From an uncultured Pseudobdellovibrionaceae bacterium (lineage in GTDB: Bacteria > Bdellovibrionota > Bdellovibrionia > Bdellovibrionales > Bdellovibrionaceae), in the NCBI GenBank assembly GCA_937900305.1, contig CALCCV010000484.1:1-9176 (forward strand): 9,176 bases of DNA. Direction: 5' to 3'. A model generated the notes under the pieces. That model was not told the DNA's origin. It ran no database searches and was given only the letters and a program-made list of their open reading frames with translations. This document shows positions 1 through 6,491 of this stretch, in pieces (the first letter of the stretch is position 1; each line of letters starts with the position of its first letter). Both the position numbers and the translations under genes were made by a program.

Positions 1-13
1 GCTCTTCCGATCT
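1..13. other. Illumina adapter remnant (artefact)
   Basis: The first 13 bases, GCTCTTCCGATCT, are identical to the 3' end shared by the standard Illumina TruSeq read adapters. The match stops exactly at base 13, where adapter would meet insert. This is best read as untrimmed adapter carried into the assembly at a contig end. The open reading frame of the following gene happens to run through it without a stop, so automatic gene calling may add false residues to that protein. Confidence 0.9.
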
Positions 14-14
14 A

Positions 15-644
15 GTTCTTGCCTTGACCAAAGAAAATAAAGTGAATGAAGACGCCGCAGTTCGTATGTGGGACCAACAACAAACAATTGCAGGGCAACA
101 AACCGCGCTGAACAATTCGCAAGCCAGCATCAATCAGCTGCAACAAAATGTGACTCAGGAAAAAAGCGAAAAGATGAAATTGGAGCAAACCAATCAAGAG
201 ATGGCCAGTCAGCAAGCCATCCTCGCAAAGATTGAAGAGTTCAAAAAGAATTTCAGAAAAGACGAAGCTGAAGTTTTACAAGACGGATCAAAATACATCG
301 TCCGATTGCGCAATATGAAATTCGCTTCGAATCGCTCTGATCTGCCAGGTAAATCATTAGAAACTTTGAAAAAAGTCAGTGAGCTGATTTCTATCATGCC
401 CGCCAAAGCAGTTATGGTCGAAGGCCACACCGATTCCGTAGGTACGGCACAAGTGAATCAAAAGCTGTCTGAGGAGCGCGCGTCGACTGTAAAATCTTAC
501 TTTGTTCAAGAAGGAATCTTGGATTCTGCCAAGATCAACAGTGAAGGTTTTGGATTCCAAAAACCATTGACGACCAATAAAACCAAAGAGGGTCGTGCCA
601 CCAATCGCCGAGTTGACGTGGTGATTGAAACAACTTCCCTCTAA
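15..644 (+). CDS. OmpA-family peptidoglycan-binding protein, 5'-truncated
   Basis: This is the C-terminal part of an outer-membrane or periplasmic protein that grips peptidoglycan through an OmpA-like domain. Counting from the TTG at base 24 as residue 1, residues about 10-80 are Gln/Asn/Lys-rich and look like a long helical coiled coil. Residues about 90-203 are the OmpA C-terminal fold: VEGHTDSVG, then NQKLSEERA, then EGRATNRRVDV. D137 (in HTD) and R152 (in ERA) lie 15 residues apart, the same spacing as the diaminopimelate-binding Asp and Arg of E. coli OmpA. The reading frame is open to the window edge with no signal peptide, and bases 1-13 are adapter, so the true start is missing. The TTG at 24 is unlikely to be the real start. 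Related proteins with a helical N-terminal part plus OmpA domain are known, but the missing half prevents a precise subfamily call. A terminator follows 48 nt after the stop. Confidence 0.9.
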   Translation, partial: VLALTKENKVNEDAAVRMWDQQQTIAGQQTALNNSQASINQLQQNVTQEKSEKMKLEQTNQEMASQQAILAKIEEFKKNFRKDEAEVLQDGSKYIVRLRNMKFASNRSDLPGKSLETLKKVSELISIMPAKAVMVEGHTDSVGTAQVNQKLSEERASTVKSYFVQEGILDSAKINSEGFGFQKPLTTNKTKEGRATNRRVDVVIETTSL

Positions 645-691
645 TTCCTTTTCATCAGTTGACGAAATCTGCAACTGATCCTAACGAATTT

Positions 692-724
692 AAAGCCCAG
701 GCCACACGCCGGGGCTTTTTTTTT
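692..724 (+). terminator. Rho-independent terminator of the OmpA-family gene
   Basis: A stem AAAGCCC (692-698) pairs with GGGCTTT (712-718). Inside it GGC (700-702) pairs with GCC (708-710) around the loop CACAC, with one A/G mismatch. The T-run continues to base 724. It sits 48 nt after the OmpA stop and 17 nt before the end of the convergent minus-strand gene. Read on the minus strand the stem is followed only by a short T-poor tract, so it should act mainly on plus-strand transcripts. Confidence 0.88.
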
Positions 725-740
725 GACTGCGACGTGGGAG

Positions 741-1391
741 TCAGCGGTCCCGCGAGTCCGCTGGTAAAAAGATTTGCCGCTGCACCAATGGAAACTTCGA
801 AAAAAACTCGAAACCCTCTAAATCATAAAACCTAAAAAATTCTGAATCTCGAAAATCAGCCCGTGGCGAAAGCCCCAACCTCAGCGTCTGGCGAAGAGCT
901 TCTAGAAATGCGTCGGAACGCACCGGAAGTTTATTTTTTGGATTTGGCCGCTGATGCAACCGACAGTGAAATTGAACCTGTCTTAGACCACTCGCGCTGA
1001 GCTGTGAAAGATCAACGGCCACCCGAAAAGACATTAGCTCTCGACCTTCACGCCACAAAAAAGGTCCCCAACGCAATCGCGAGAGAGACAGCTCGGAATT
1101 CTCCTTTGAGCTTCTATCTGCTGAGTTTTTATCTGCGAGAAACTTTTGAGCCCCTTGCCAGAGCGTTCGAAACAGCACCGGTAGCTCTTTCCGCACCAGC
1201 GATTTTTCGCCACCACTCCAAATCTGGGTCGAAAGCAGATCCAATTGGGGCAAAGGAAGAATCATTCCGCTTTCCCGATCGACTTGGCCCTGCACCGCAA
1301 CTTCTAACGGCCAAACACAGGCCACCGAAGGGCCCCCACGGACCTTCAGCCAAAACTCGGCCCGGTAGCGGCGCTCGAAACAAATCGTCAC
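741..1391 (-). CDS. Uncharacterised protein, weak QueD/PTPS (T-fold) resemblance
   Basis: This is a 216-residue protein starting at GTG 1391, only 4 nt after the stop of the upstream ppiD gene, so translation is probably coupled; no good Shine-Dalgarno is visible. The N-terminal 60 residues follow the layout of 6-carboxytetrahydropterin or 6-pyruvoyl-tetrahydropterin synthases: a first strand with Phe/Arg, then WPLEVAVQGQVD, then the turn ESGMILPLPQLD, which resembles the ETGMVxDFxxLK stretch of that family. A later segment, GPFLWREGRELMSFRVAV, could match the family's C-terminal WET strand. However, the zinc-binding HGH motif is absent where it would be expected, so if the homology is real the protein has probably lost that chemistry. 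The length exceeds the usual 120-150 residues. No signal peptide or membrane segment is seen, so it is probably cytoplasmic. A 132-codon opposite-strand frame covers the same bases but has no supporting context. I am fairly sure it is a gene and unsure of the family. Confidence 0.72.
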   Translation of the reverse strand: MTICFERRYRAEFWLKVRGGPSVACVWPLEVAVQGQVDRESGMILPLPQLDLLSTQIWSGGEKSLVRKELPVLFRTLWQGAQKFLADKNSADRSSKENSELSLSRLRWGPFLWREGRELMSFRVAVDLSQLSASGLRQVQFHCRLHQRPNPKNKLPVRSDAFLEALRQTLRLGLSPRADFRDSEFFRFYDLEGFEFFSKFPLVQRQIFLPADSRDR

Positions 1392-1395
1392 AGAT

Positions 1396-2925
1396 CTATT
1401 GATTTACAACCTGCTGATTGATGTAAACATCAGATTTGGCGCGGTACTGATTCAGCCACTCTTCAAAAGTCGAATAGGCGCGCTGGCGGCGAACCGCATC
1501 GGTATCACCCTTCACCGCCGGGGCGGCCACGGGAGCGCCGCTGGCTGTTGCTGCGGCCGTGGATCTTGAAAAGTCTTTCATCTTCAAAACGTAGCGATCA
1601 CTGCCTTCGCGAATCACTCGCTTCAGGACAGGCTCTTTAGGGGAGATTTCTTTCAACGCGGCCGCAACCGAAGGGCTATTCAATTGCGGCGCCCCTTCTT
1701 GGCTCAAATCGAATGAACCTGTTTCTTGCCAATTCCCCCCGAGGGCTGTGATCTGAGCATCAACGTTGCCACCATCGGCCAATCCCTTTTCAAGTTCGGC
1801 CAAAGTTTTATCAAACTTATCTTCGGCCAGCACTCGCCCGGCGACGACTCGTTTGTTCGTCTCGAAATCTGCATCCTTGGCTTCTTTCTTTTCCAATACT
1901 TTGATCAAGTGGTAGCCGTAGTTGGTTTTGACGGGTTCTGAAACTTTACCAACTTGAGAGGCGAAGGCCACTTTTTCAAATTCGGGCACCATCCGACCGC
2001 GCGGGAAAAAGCCGAGATCTCCATTCTTAGCTTTGCTACCGGGATCTTCACTCACCTGGGACGCCACTTTTCCGAAATCTTCAGAGGCCAGACGCCTTTG
2101 AATTTCTGTGATTTTTGCTAACGCCACTTTTTCCCCATCGGCTTCACCAGCTTTGAAAGCAATCAAAATGTGCTGGGCATGAATTTCTTCTTTCTGAGCA
2201 AATTCAGCTTTGTGAGTTTCAAAGTAGGTTTTGATTTTTTCAGCCAAAGCCGCATCGGCCAAGGCAGCATCTTCTTCGGCTGGAGTGAATTTGGCTGTCT
2301 TCACAAATTCATCACGATTGAACTTGGCAAATTGAATGTTGAGTTTGGTGTTTTTGAGTTCGGCCAGCTTTTCAATTTCCATCTGAGAGGGAGCGAGACC
2401 AGCTTCAAACAAACGGCGCAAACGCAAATTCACAACCTCTTTGCGGATCTTTCGTTCGAATTCGCCAGGGGAAGTGCGCGAAAACTCAATGTAACGATTG
2501 TACATCTCGCGGCTGAATCGGCCATTTTCTTGGAAAAATGGCACTTCTTTTACGATGTAGTCGCGCACTTCTGCGTCAGTGACTTGAATTCCCGACTTTC
2601 GTGCGGCTTGAAAGATCAACTCCCCGCGAACCAATTGCTGAATCGCTTGCTGTTGCATCTCTTGACGCCGGTTTCCAAAATCCATTCCACCGCCAAAGAG
2701 CGAGCTATAGTACTGCTCCAGACGCTGCTGTTCTTGCGCCAAATCAGCCACCGAAATGAGTGAATTGTTCACCCGGGCAACGCTGCCAACTCCCATGCCG
2801 CTCTTGCCTGGACCCCCGAAACCAAAAAATACGAACACCACGATGATTGCGCCAAACACCAGCATTGCCGTGAAGTTTTTTGTCGAGAGTTTCTTTTTTA
2901 GGGAATCAGCCATGCTCTTGCTCAT
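1396..2925 (-). CDS. ppiD: PpiD/SurA-type membrane-anchored parvulin peptidyl-prolyl isomerase
   Basis: This is a periplasmic folding factor held in the inner membrane, which helps newly exported proteins fold by isomerising prolyl bonds. Numbering from the GTG at 2931, residues 21-38 form one membrane anchor (LVFGAIIVVFVFFGFG). Residues about 50-180 are a SurA_N-like helical chaperone region. Residues about 250-347 are a parvulin (PpiC) domain with HAQHILI, EDFGKVASQVSEDPGSK, NGDLGFFPRGRMVPEFE and TNYGYHLIKV. A helical tail ends near YSTFEEWLNQYRAKSDVYINQ, as in PpiD. At 509-511 residues it is somewhat shorter than E. coli PpiD (about 620). I chose ATG 2925 because AAGGA lies 7 nt upstream of it; the GTG at 2931 has only 1 nt between itself and the same AAGGA. 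It is transcribed divergently from mreC and is followed 4 nt later by the QueD-like gene. Only one parvulin domain is present, and its active-site residues look intact. Confidence 0.9.
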   Translation of the reverse strand: MSKSMADSLKKKLSTKNFTAMLVFGAIIVVFVFFGFGGPGKSGMGVGSVARVNNSLISVADLAQEQQRLEQYYSSLFGGGMDFGNRRQEMQQQAIQQLVRGELIFQAARKSGIQVTDAEVRDYIVKEVPFFQENGRFSREMYNRYIEFSRTSPGEFERKIRKEVVNLRLRRLFEAGLAPSQMEIEKLAELKNTKLNIQFAKFNRDEFVKTAKFTPAEEDAALADAALAEKIKTYFETHKAEFAQKEEIHAQHILIAFKAGEADGEKVALAKITEIQRRLASEDFGKVASQVSEDPGSKAKNGDLGFFPRGRMVPEFEKVAFASQVGKVSEPVKTNYGYHLIKVLEKKEAKDADFETNKRVVAGRVLAEDKFDKTLAELEKGLADGGNVDAQITALGGNWQETGSFDLSQEGAPQLNSPSVAAALKEISPKEPVLKRVIREGSDRYVLKMKDFSRSTAAATASGAPVAAPAVKGDTDAVRRQRAYSTFEEWLNQYRAKSDVYINQQVVNQ

Positions 2926-2984
2926 ACTCACATCCTTTTTCTTACGGCGTTCTCGGGATTCTTGAACTTCGTCGGGTGAGGCTC

Positions 2985-3013
2985 ATTACGCATTTTTTTT
3001 ATCCCATTTTCAA
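2985..3013 (-). promoter_or_regulatory. Candidate sigma-70 promoter for ppiD
   Basis: Read on the minus strand, TTGAAA (3013-3008, 5 of 6 matches to the -35 consensus) is followed after exactly 17 bp by CGTAAT (2990-2985, 4 of 6 matches to TATAAT). The spacer contains an A-run. Transcription would begin near 2978, giving a leader of about 50 nt before the ATG at 2925. This is the best hexamer pair in the divergent region but is predicted from sequence only. Confidence 0.45.
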
Positions 3014-3026
3014 GCGGAAATTGGGG

Positions 3027-3055
3027 ATGACTCGTCGGCAAAGCCTCGTTATGCT
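3027..3055 (+). promoter_or_regulatory. Candidate sigma-70 promoter for the mreCD-mrdA-rodA operon
   Basis: ATGACT (3027-3032, 4 of 6 matches to TTGACA) and TATGCT (3050-3055, 4 of 6 matches to TATAAT) are separated by 17 bp. Transcription would start near 3062, leaving a leader of about 13 nt that just contains the AGGTG ribosome site at 3066-3070 and the TTG start at 3075. If this promoter is real, upstream in-frame starts for mreC are excluded. A second, weaker pair (TTGAAC 2962-2967 with ATTACG 2985-2990, 17 bp apart) is also present and would overlap the ppiD -10. Confidence 0.33.
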
Positions 3056-3074
3056 TTTGAGATATAGGTGTGAT

Positions 3075-3950
3075 TTGAATTTTTTCAGCTGGGACTTAAA
3101 AAAAATCATTTTTCTCGTGGTGATCCTCGCGTTGCCACTGCTCTCCATTAACATGGAGCAAAAGCCAAACCAAGACGGTTGGTTGGCAAAACCATTTCAA
3201 CTCGTGGCGGGCTATTTTCAGCAGGTGTTTTTCACCTTCAGTGATTCAGTCCGTTCCCCCACGGCGCAGTATTTGAACTTGGTGGACATAAAAAAACAGA
3301 GCGAAAATCTCAAGAGCCGCAATCACGAACTGGAAGCCCGACTGCAGGTGATGGGCGAACTCGAGCGCGAAAATGAGCGGCTTAAAAAGGTCCTCGAATT
3401 CAAAGAGACTTACAACATGCATCTGCTAGCTGCTCAAGTGATTGGCAAAGACCTCATTCCCGATCACAATTCGATCACCATCAACAAAGGCACGGACAAT
3501 GGCTTGAAAACTGGGCAGGCAGTGATCACTTTGGGTGGCGTGCTTGGATATGTGTTCCGTCCCGAAAAAACAACGGCCCACATCATGCTGATCACTGATC
3601 GCTATGCCGTAGTGGACGGAATCGTCCAACGCTCGCGCGCTCACGGGATTGTCGAGGGTAAAAATGAAGGCCTAACGTTGAAGTACGTCGAGCGCACAGA
3701 GGATGTGAAGGTCGGCGACTTGGTGGTCACGGGAGGTCTCGACAACCTACTGCCAAAAGGATTTCCAGTGGCCGTGGTTGAAAATGTAGAGCGCAAAACC
3801 TTCAGCGTGTCCCTCAAAGTGGATTTGAAACCGGTTGTCGATTCGACCAAAGTCGAAGAAGTTCTGGTCGTCGTTGACGCTAAAAATGTCGATCTCGAAC
3901 CCAATGTTGTCGATGAACCCACTGGCGAGATTGAAGCGAAGACTCAATGA
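3075..3950 (+). CDS. mreC: Rod shape-determining protein MreC
   Basis: MreC is a bitopic inner-membrane protein whose periplasmic part assembles into filaments and activates PBP2/RodA in side-wall synthesis. From the TTG start it is 291 residues. A short cytoplasmic start (MNFFSWDLKK) is followed by one membrane helix at 11-25, a coiled coil at about 70-112 that normally drives dimerisation, and the two beta-barrel core at about 118-266. Family signatures include the KGTDNGLKTGQAV turn and VTGGLDNLLPKGFPVAVV (218-235). A short acidic tail follows. The frame is open back to base 2880, with in-frame ATGs at 3027 and 3051. I chose TTG 3075 because AGGTG (3066-3070) lies 4 nt before it and because the resulting N-terminus, a few polar residues before the helix, is usual for MreC; an ATG 3027 start would add 16 Arg-rich residues. 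The stop overlaps the mreD start (ATGA). Confidence 0.93.
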   Translation: MNFFSWDLKKIIFLVVILALPLLSINMEQKPNQDGWLAKPFQLVAGYFQQVFFTFSDSVRSPTAQYLNLVDIKKQSENLKSRNHELEARLQVMGELERENERLKKVLEFKETYNMHLLAAQVIGKDLIPDHNSITINKGTDNGLKTGQAVITLGGVLGYVFRPEKTTAHIMLITDRYAVVDGIVQRSRAHGIVEGKNEGLTLKYVERTEDVKVGDLVVTGGLDNLLPKGFPVAVVENVERKTFSVSLKVDLKPVVDSTKVEEVLVVVDAKNVDLEPNVVDEPTGEIEAKTQ

Positions 3951-4474
3951 AAAATCCAGGACGTTTTCTCCTGCGTTGGTTGGTTTTTTTTGTTCTGATC
4001 CACATCACCGTTGTGATGTCGACCACGCTCTGGCCCGGTTTTTTTCATTCAATTCCAGCACCTAAATTTTGGTTGATCGGATTGCTGTTTGTCTTAGTGT
4101 ACTTTCCTCTTCGCGAAGCGATACTTTTTGCCTATCTAGTTGGGTATTCGATCACGTTTTACAGTGGCACTAGTCCCAAAATGATTTTGTTTCCCATTCT
4201 GTTAATCTATCTCGTGGTTCGCCCGCTCAAGAGTCGCATGTTTTGGCAGGGCAACACTTATTTCGTCATGACGGCCACCCTTGGGGCGTTGATGTTTGAA
4301 ACGCTGTACGTTTTGTTTTCAAAGATTATGGAAACCAACTCCACTCAAGTGATGTTCTGGGATCGACTTCTCAGCGTTCTGTTTGTATTGGTGGTTTCGC
4401 CGCTCATATACAACTTACTCTTTCCGATATTGGAAAGACTCACACCTGAAGAGTCCATTCATGAGCAAGGCTAA
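3947..4474 (+). CDS. mreD: Rod shape-determining protein MreD
   Basis: MreD is a small integral membrane partner of MreC in the elongasome. It is 175 residues, close to the usual 160-175, and almost wholly hydrophobic. Likely membrane segments are at about 8-26, 40-54, 57-72, 77-92, 104-126 and 139-160, with a short charged C-terminal tail. Sequence conservation in this family is low, so the assignment rests on size, topology and its place between mreC and mrdA. The ATG overlaps the mreC TGA as ATGA, so translation is coupled; only a weak ribosome site (GCGAAGA) precedes it. Its own stop lies inside the AAGGA ribosome site of the next gene. Confidence 0.9.
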   Translation: MKNPGRFLLRWLVFFVLIHITVVMSTTLWPGFFHSIPAPKFWLIGLLFVLVYFPLREAILFAYLVGYSITFYSGTSPKMILFPILLIYLVVRPLKSRMFWQGNTYFVMTATLGALMFETLYVLFSKIMETNSTQVMFWDRLLSVLFVLVVSPLIYNLLFPILERLTPEESIHEQG

Positions 4475-4482
4475 GGACGGTC

Positions 4483-6489
4483 ATGGCTGAGTACATAGGC
4501 AGTTTAGAGGAAACCAAAGAGTATGCTCCGCGATTTAAGATTTTTTATTTCGTCATCGTCGTTGCATTTTTATTATTCGGTTCTCGACTTTGGTATTTGC
4601 AAATCATCCAAGGTGAAGAACTGAGGCGATTCTCGGAAAAAAATCGAATCAAACAATCTAAGATCTCTGCTCCGCGCGGCCTGATCCTCGATCGCAGCGG
4701 AAAAGTTTTAATTGAAAATCTTCCGGGCTTTGAAGCGACGTTGTCGCCTCAGTACATCGATGACCTCAACTCCATGGCTCAAAAAGTCGGATCGATTTTA
4801 AGCATCGAACCCGAACGCATCGCCAACAAAGTCACTCGCAGTCGGAAACAGAATGGTCCTTTCGCCCTGATTCGATTGAAAGAAAATCTTTCACGTGAAG
4901 AAGTTTTTCGTCTGAAACGGATTCGCCTGGACACCCCGGGATTAGAAATTCGTGAGTCCATCGTTCGCCACTATCCTTTGCAAGAGTCGGCAGCCCAGCT
5001 GCTCGGTTACGTCGGCGAAATCTCTAAGCGTCAATTGCCTTTGTGGAATAAAAAATTCGAAGGCCGCCTGTTGTTTGAACAAGGCGACATCGTTGGCAAA
5101 ACCGGCCTTGAAGAAGCGCTGGAAGGTGACATCCGCGGTATCGATGGCACGAGCTTCATCCAGGTGGATGCTCACGGGCGCGAAACGATCTCGCAAGCCT
5201 CGAACACCAACATCTATGGTGAACAATTCAAAGAGCAAGAGCCGATCCACGGCAACAATGCGGTTCTGACAATTGACCGAGACTTGCAGGAAGCGGCCTT
5301 TAACGCTTTTAAAACTCAAAATCGGATCGGCGCTTTGCTAGCTATGAAAACAAACGGCGAAGTTTTAGCCTGGGTCAGTGCTCCATCCTACAACCCTAAT
5401 GATTTTGCCACCGGGATCAGCCCGCAAGCCCTTTCAAAAATTGTCACAGATCCGTTCAAACCTTTGCGCAACAAAGTCATTCAGGACCATGCCTCTCCGG
5501 GATCCATCTTCAAACCTTTTGTGGCCCTCGCAGCTCTCCAAGAAAAAGTCATAACGCCAACAACAATCGTCCACGCCCCCGGCGTTTATTACTTTGGCAG
5601 ACGGCCCTATCATGATTCGATTCGTGGTGGGCACGGCTACGTCACGGTCTATGACGCACTCGAAAGATCTTCGAACGTGTTTTTCTTTAAAATGGGAATT
5701 CAACTGGGTGTCGACCGAATGTTCAATTACATTTTCCCGATGGGCATCGGACAAAAAACAGGCATCGAGTTGCCGCGCGAGGTGAGTGGACTCATGCCCA
5801 ACTCAGAGTGGAAAAAACGAGAAAAGGGCGAAGAGTGGCAGCCGGGTGAAAACCTTAGCACAGCCATCGGCCAAGGCTTTGTCAACGTCACGCCCATTCA
5901 AATGGCCATCGCTTACAACAGCATCGCCACCGAAGGAAAAGTCTATCGCCCTTTCGTTATTCGCAAAGTGATCGATCAAGACGGAAAAGTTTTAAAAGAA
6001 CATTTCCCGCAGCTCTTACGGGATGTCACCCAAACCCAAACCACCGGAATCAAGATCGATCCCTCCACGTTTAAAGTTGTAAAAGAAGGTCTTCGTCGCG
6101 TTGCCAACGGCGATCGAGGAACCGCAAAATGGTGGAAAATTCCGGGCATCCAAATGGCTGGCAAAACCGGAACCGCACAGGTGATGGGATTTTCTGCTGA
6201 TCAAATTTACGTAAAATGTGACTCTCGGCCAATGCACATGCGCCACCATGGTTGGTTCGTCGCTTACGCACCGGCCGAAAATCCTGAAATCACAGTGGCT
6301 GTATTGACCGAACACTCCTGCCACGGAAACACCGGCTCGGCACCCATCGTTCGTGATGTGATTCAATCGTACTTCCAAAAGTACCATCCAGAAATGATCG
6401 AAGAAGGAATCAAAAAAGCAGCTCAACAGCGCAAGGCCCCTGTCAAAGCTCCCACCCCCGATGTTCCCGACGCTCAGAGCGAGGACTAA
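4483..6489 (+). CDS. mrdA: Penicillin-binding protein 2, elongation peptidoglycan transpeptidase
   Basis: This class B PBP cross-links new glycan strands made by RodA in side-wall growth and is the target of mecillinam in E. coli. It has 668 residues. Parts in order: cytoplasmic tail; membrane anchor at about 19-38; non-catalytic dimerisation or pedestal region at about 58-235, including APRGLILDRSGKVL and GKTGLEEALEG; and the transpeptidase domain at about 256-630. Catalytic motifs are all present: SxxK as S341-I-F-K344, SxN as S396-S-N398, and KTG at 561-563 (GKTGTAQV). E. coli PBP2 is 633 residues; the extra length is partly a Lys/Ala/Pro/Asp-rich C-terminal tail after about residue 640. 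Cys579 and Cys613 flank the strand after KTG, in a region with His584, His588, His589, His611 and His614. AAGGA (4473-4477) lies 5 nt before the ATG and overlaps the mreD stop. The next gene, rodA, begins 2 nt after its stop. Confidence 0.96.
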   Translation: MAEYIGSLEETKEYAPRFKIFYFVIVVAFLLFGSRLWYLQIIQGEELRRFSEKNRIKQSKISAPRGLILDRSGKVLIENLPGFEATLSPQYIDDLNSMAQKVGSILSIEPERIANKVTRSRKQNGPFALIRLKENLSREEVFRLKRIRLDTPGLEIRESIVRHYPLQESAAQLLGYVGEISKRQLPLWNKKFEGRLLFEQGDIVGKTGLEEALEGDIRGIDGTSFIQVDAHGRETISQASNTNIYGEQFKEQEPIHGNNAVLTIDRDLQEAAFNAFKTQNRIGALLAMKTNGEVLAWVSAPSYNPNDFATGISPQALSKIVTDPFKPLRNKVIQDHASPGSIFKPFVALAALQEKVITPTTIVHAPGVYYFGRRPYHDSIRGGHGYVTVYDALERSSNVFFFKMGIQLGVDRMFNYIFPMGIGQKTGIELPREVSGLMPNSEWKKREKGEEWQPGENLSTAIGQGFVNVTPIQMAIAYNSIATEGKVYRPFVIRKVIDQDGKVLKEHFPQLLRDVTQTQTTGIKIDPSTFKVVKEGLRRVANGDRGTAKWWKIPGIQMAGKTGTAQVMGFSADQIYVKCDSRPMHMRHHGWFVAYAPAENPEITVAVLTEHSCHGNTGSAPIVRDVIQSYFQKYHPEMIEEGIKKAAQQRKAPVKAPTPDVPDAQSED

Positions 6490-6491
6490 CC

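Noticed and set aside
1004..1402. 132-codon open frame on the plus strand opposite the QueD-like gene
   Set aside because: It has no ribosome site, no recognisable motif and no partner gene. The minus-strand frame is longer and linked to ppiD.
2521..2542. Inverted repeat GCCATTTT / AAAATGGC with a 6-nt loop
   Set aside because: It lies in the middle of the ppiD coding region, is explained by the codons there and has no terminator context.
2170..2763. 197-codon plus-strand frame inside ppiD
   Set aside because: It is antisense to a clearly conserved parvulin gene and its Phe/Leu-rich translation is the usual mirror of a Lys/Glu-rich protein.
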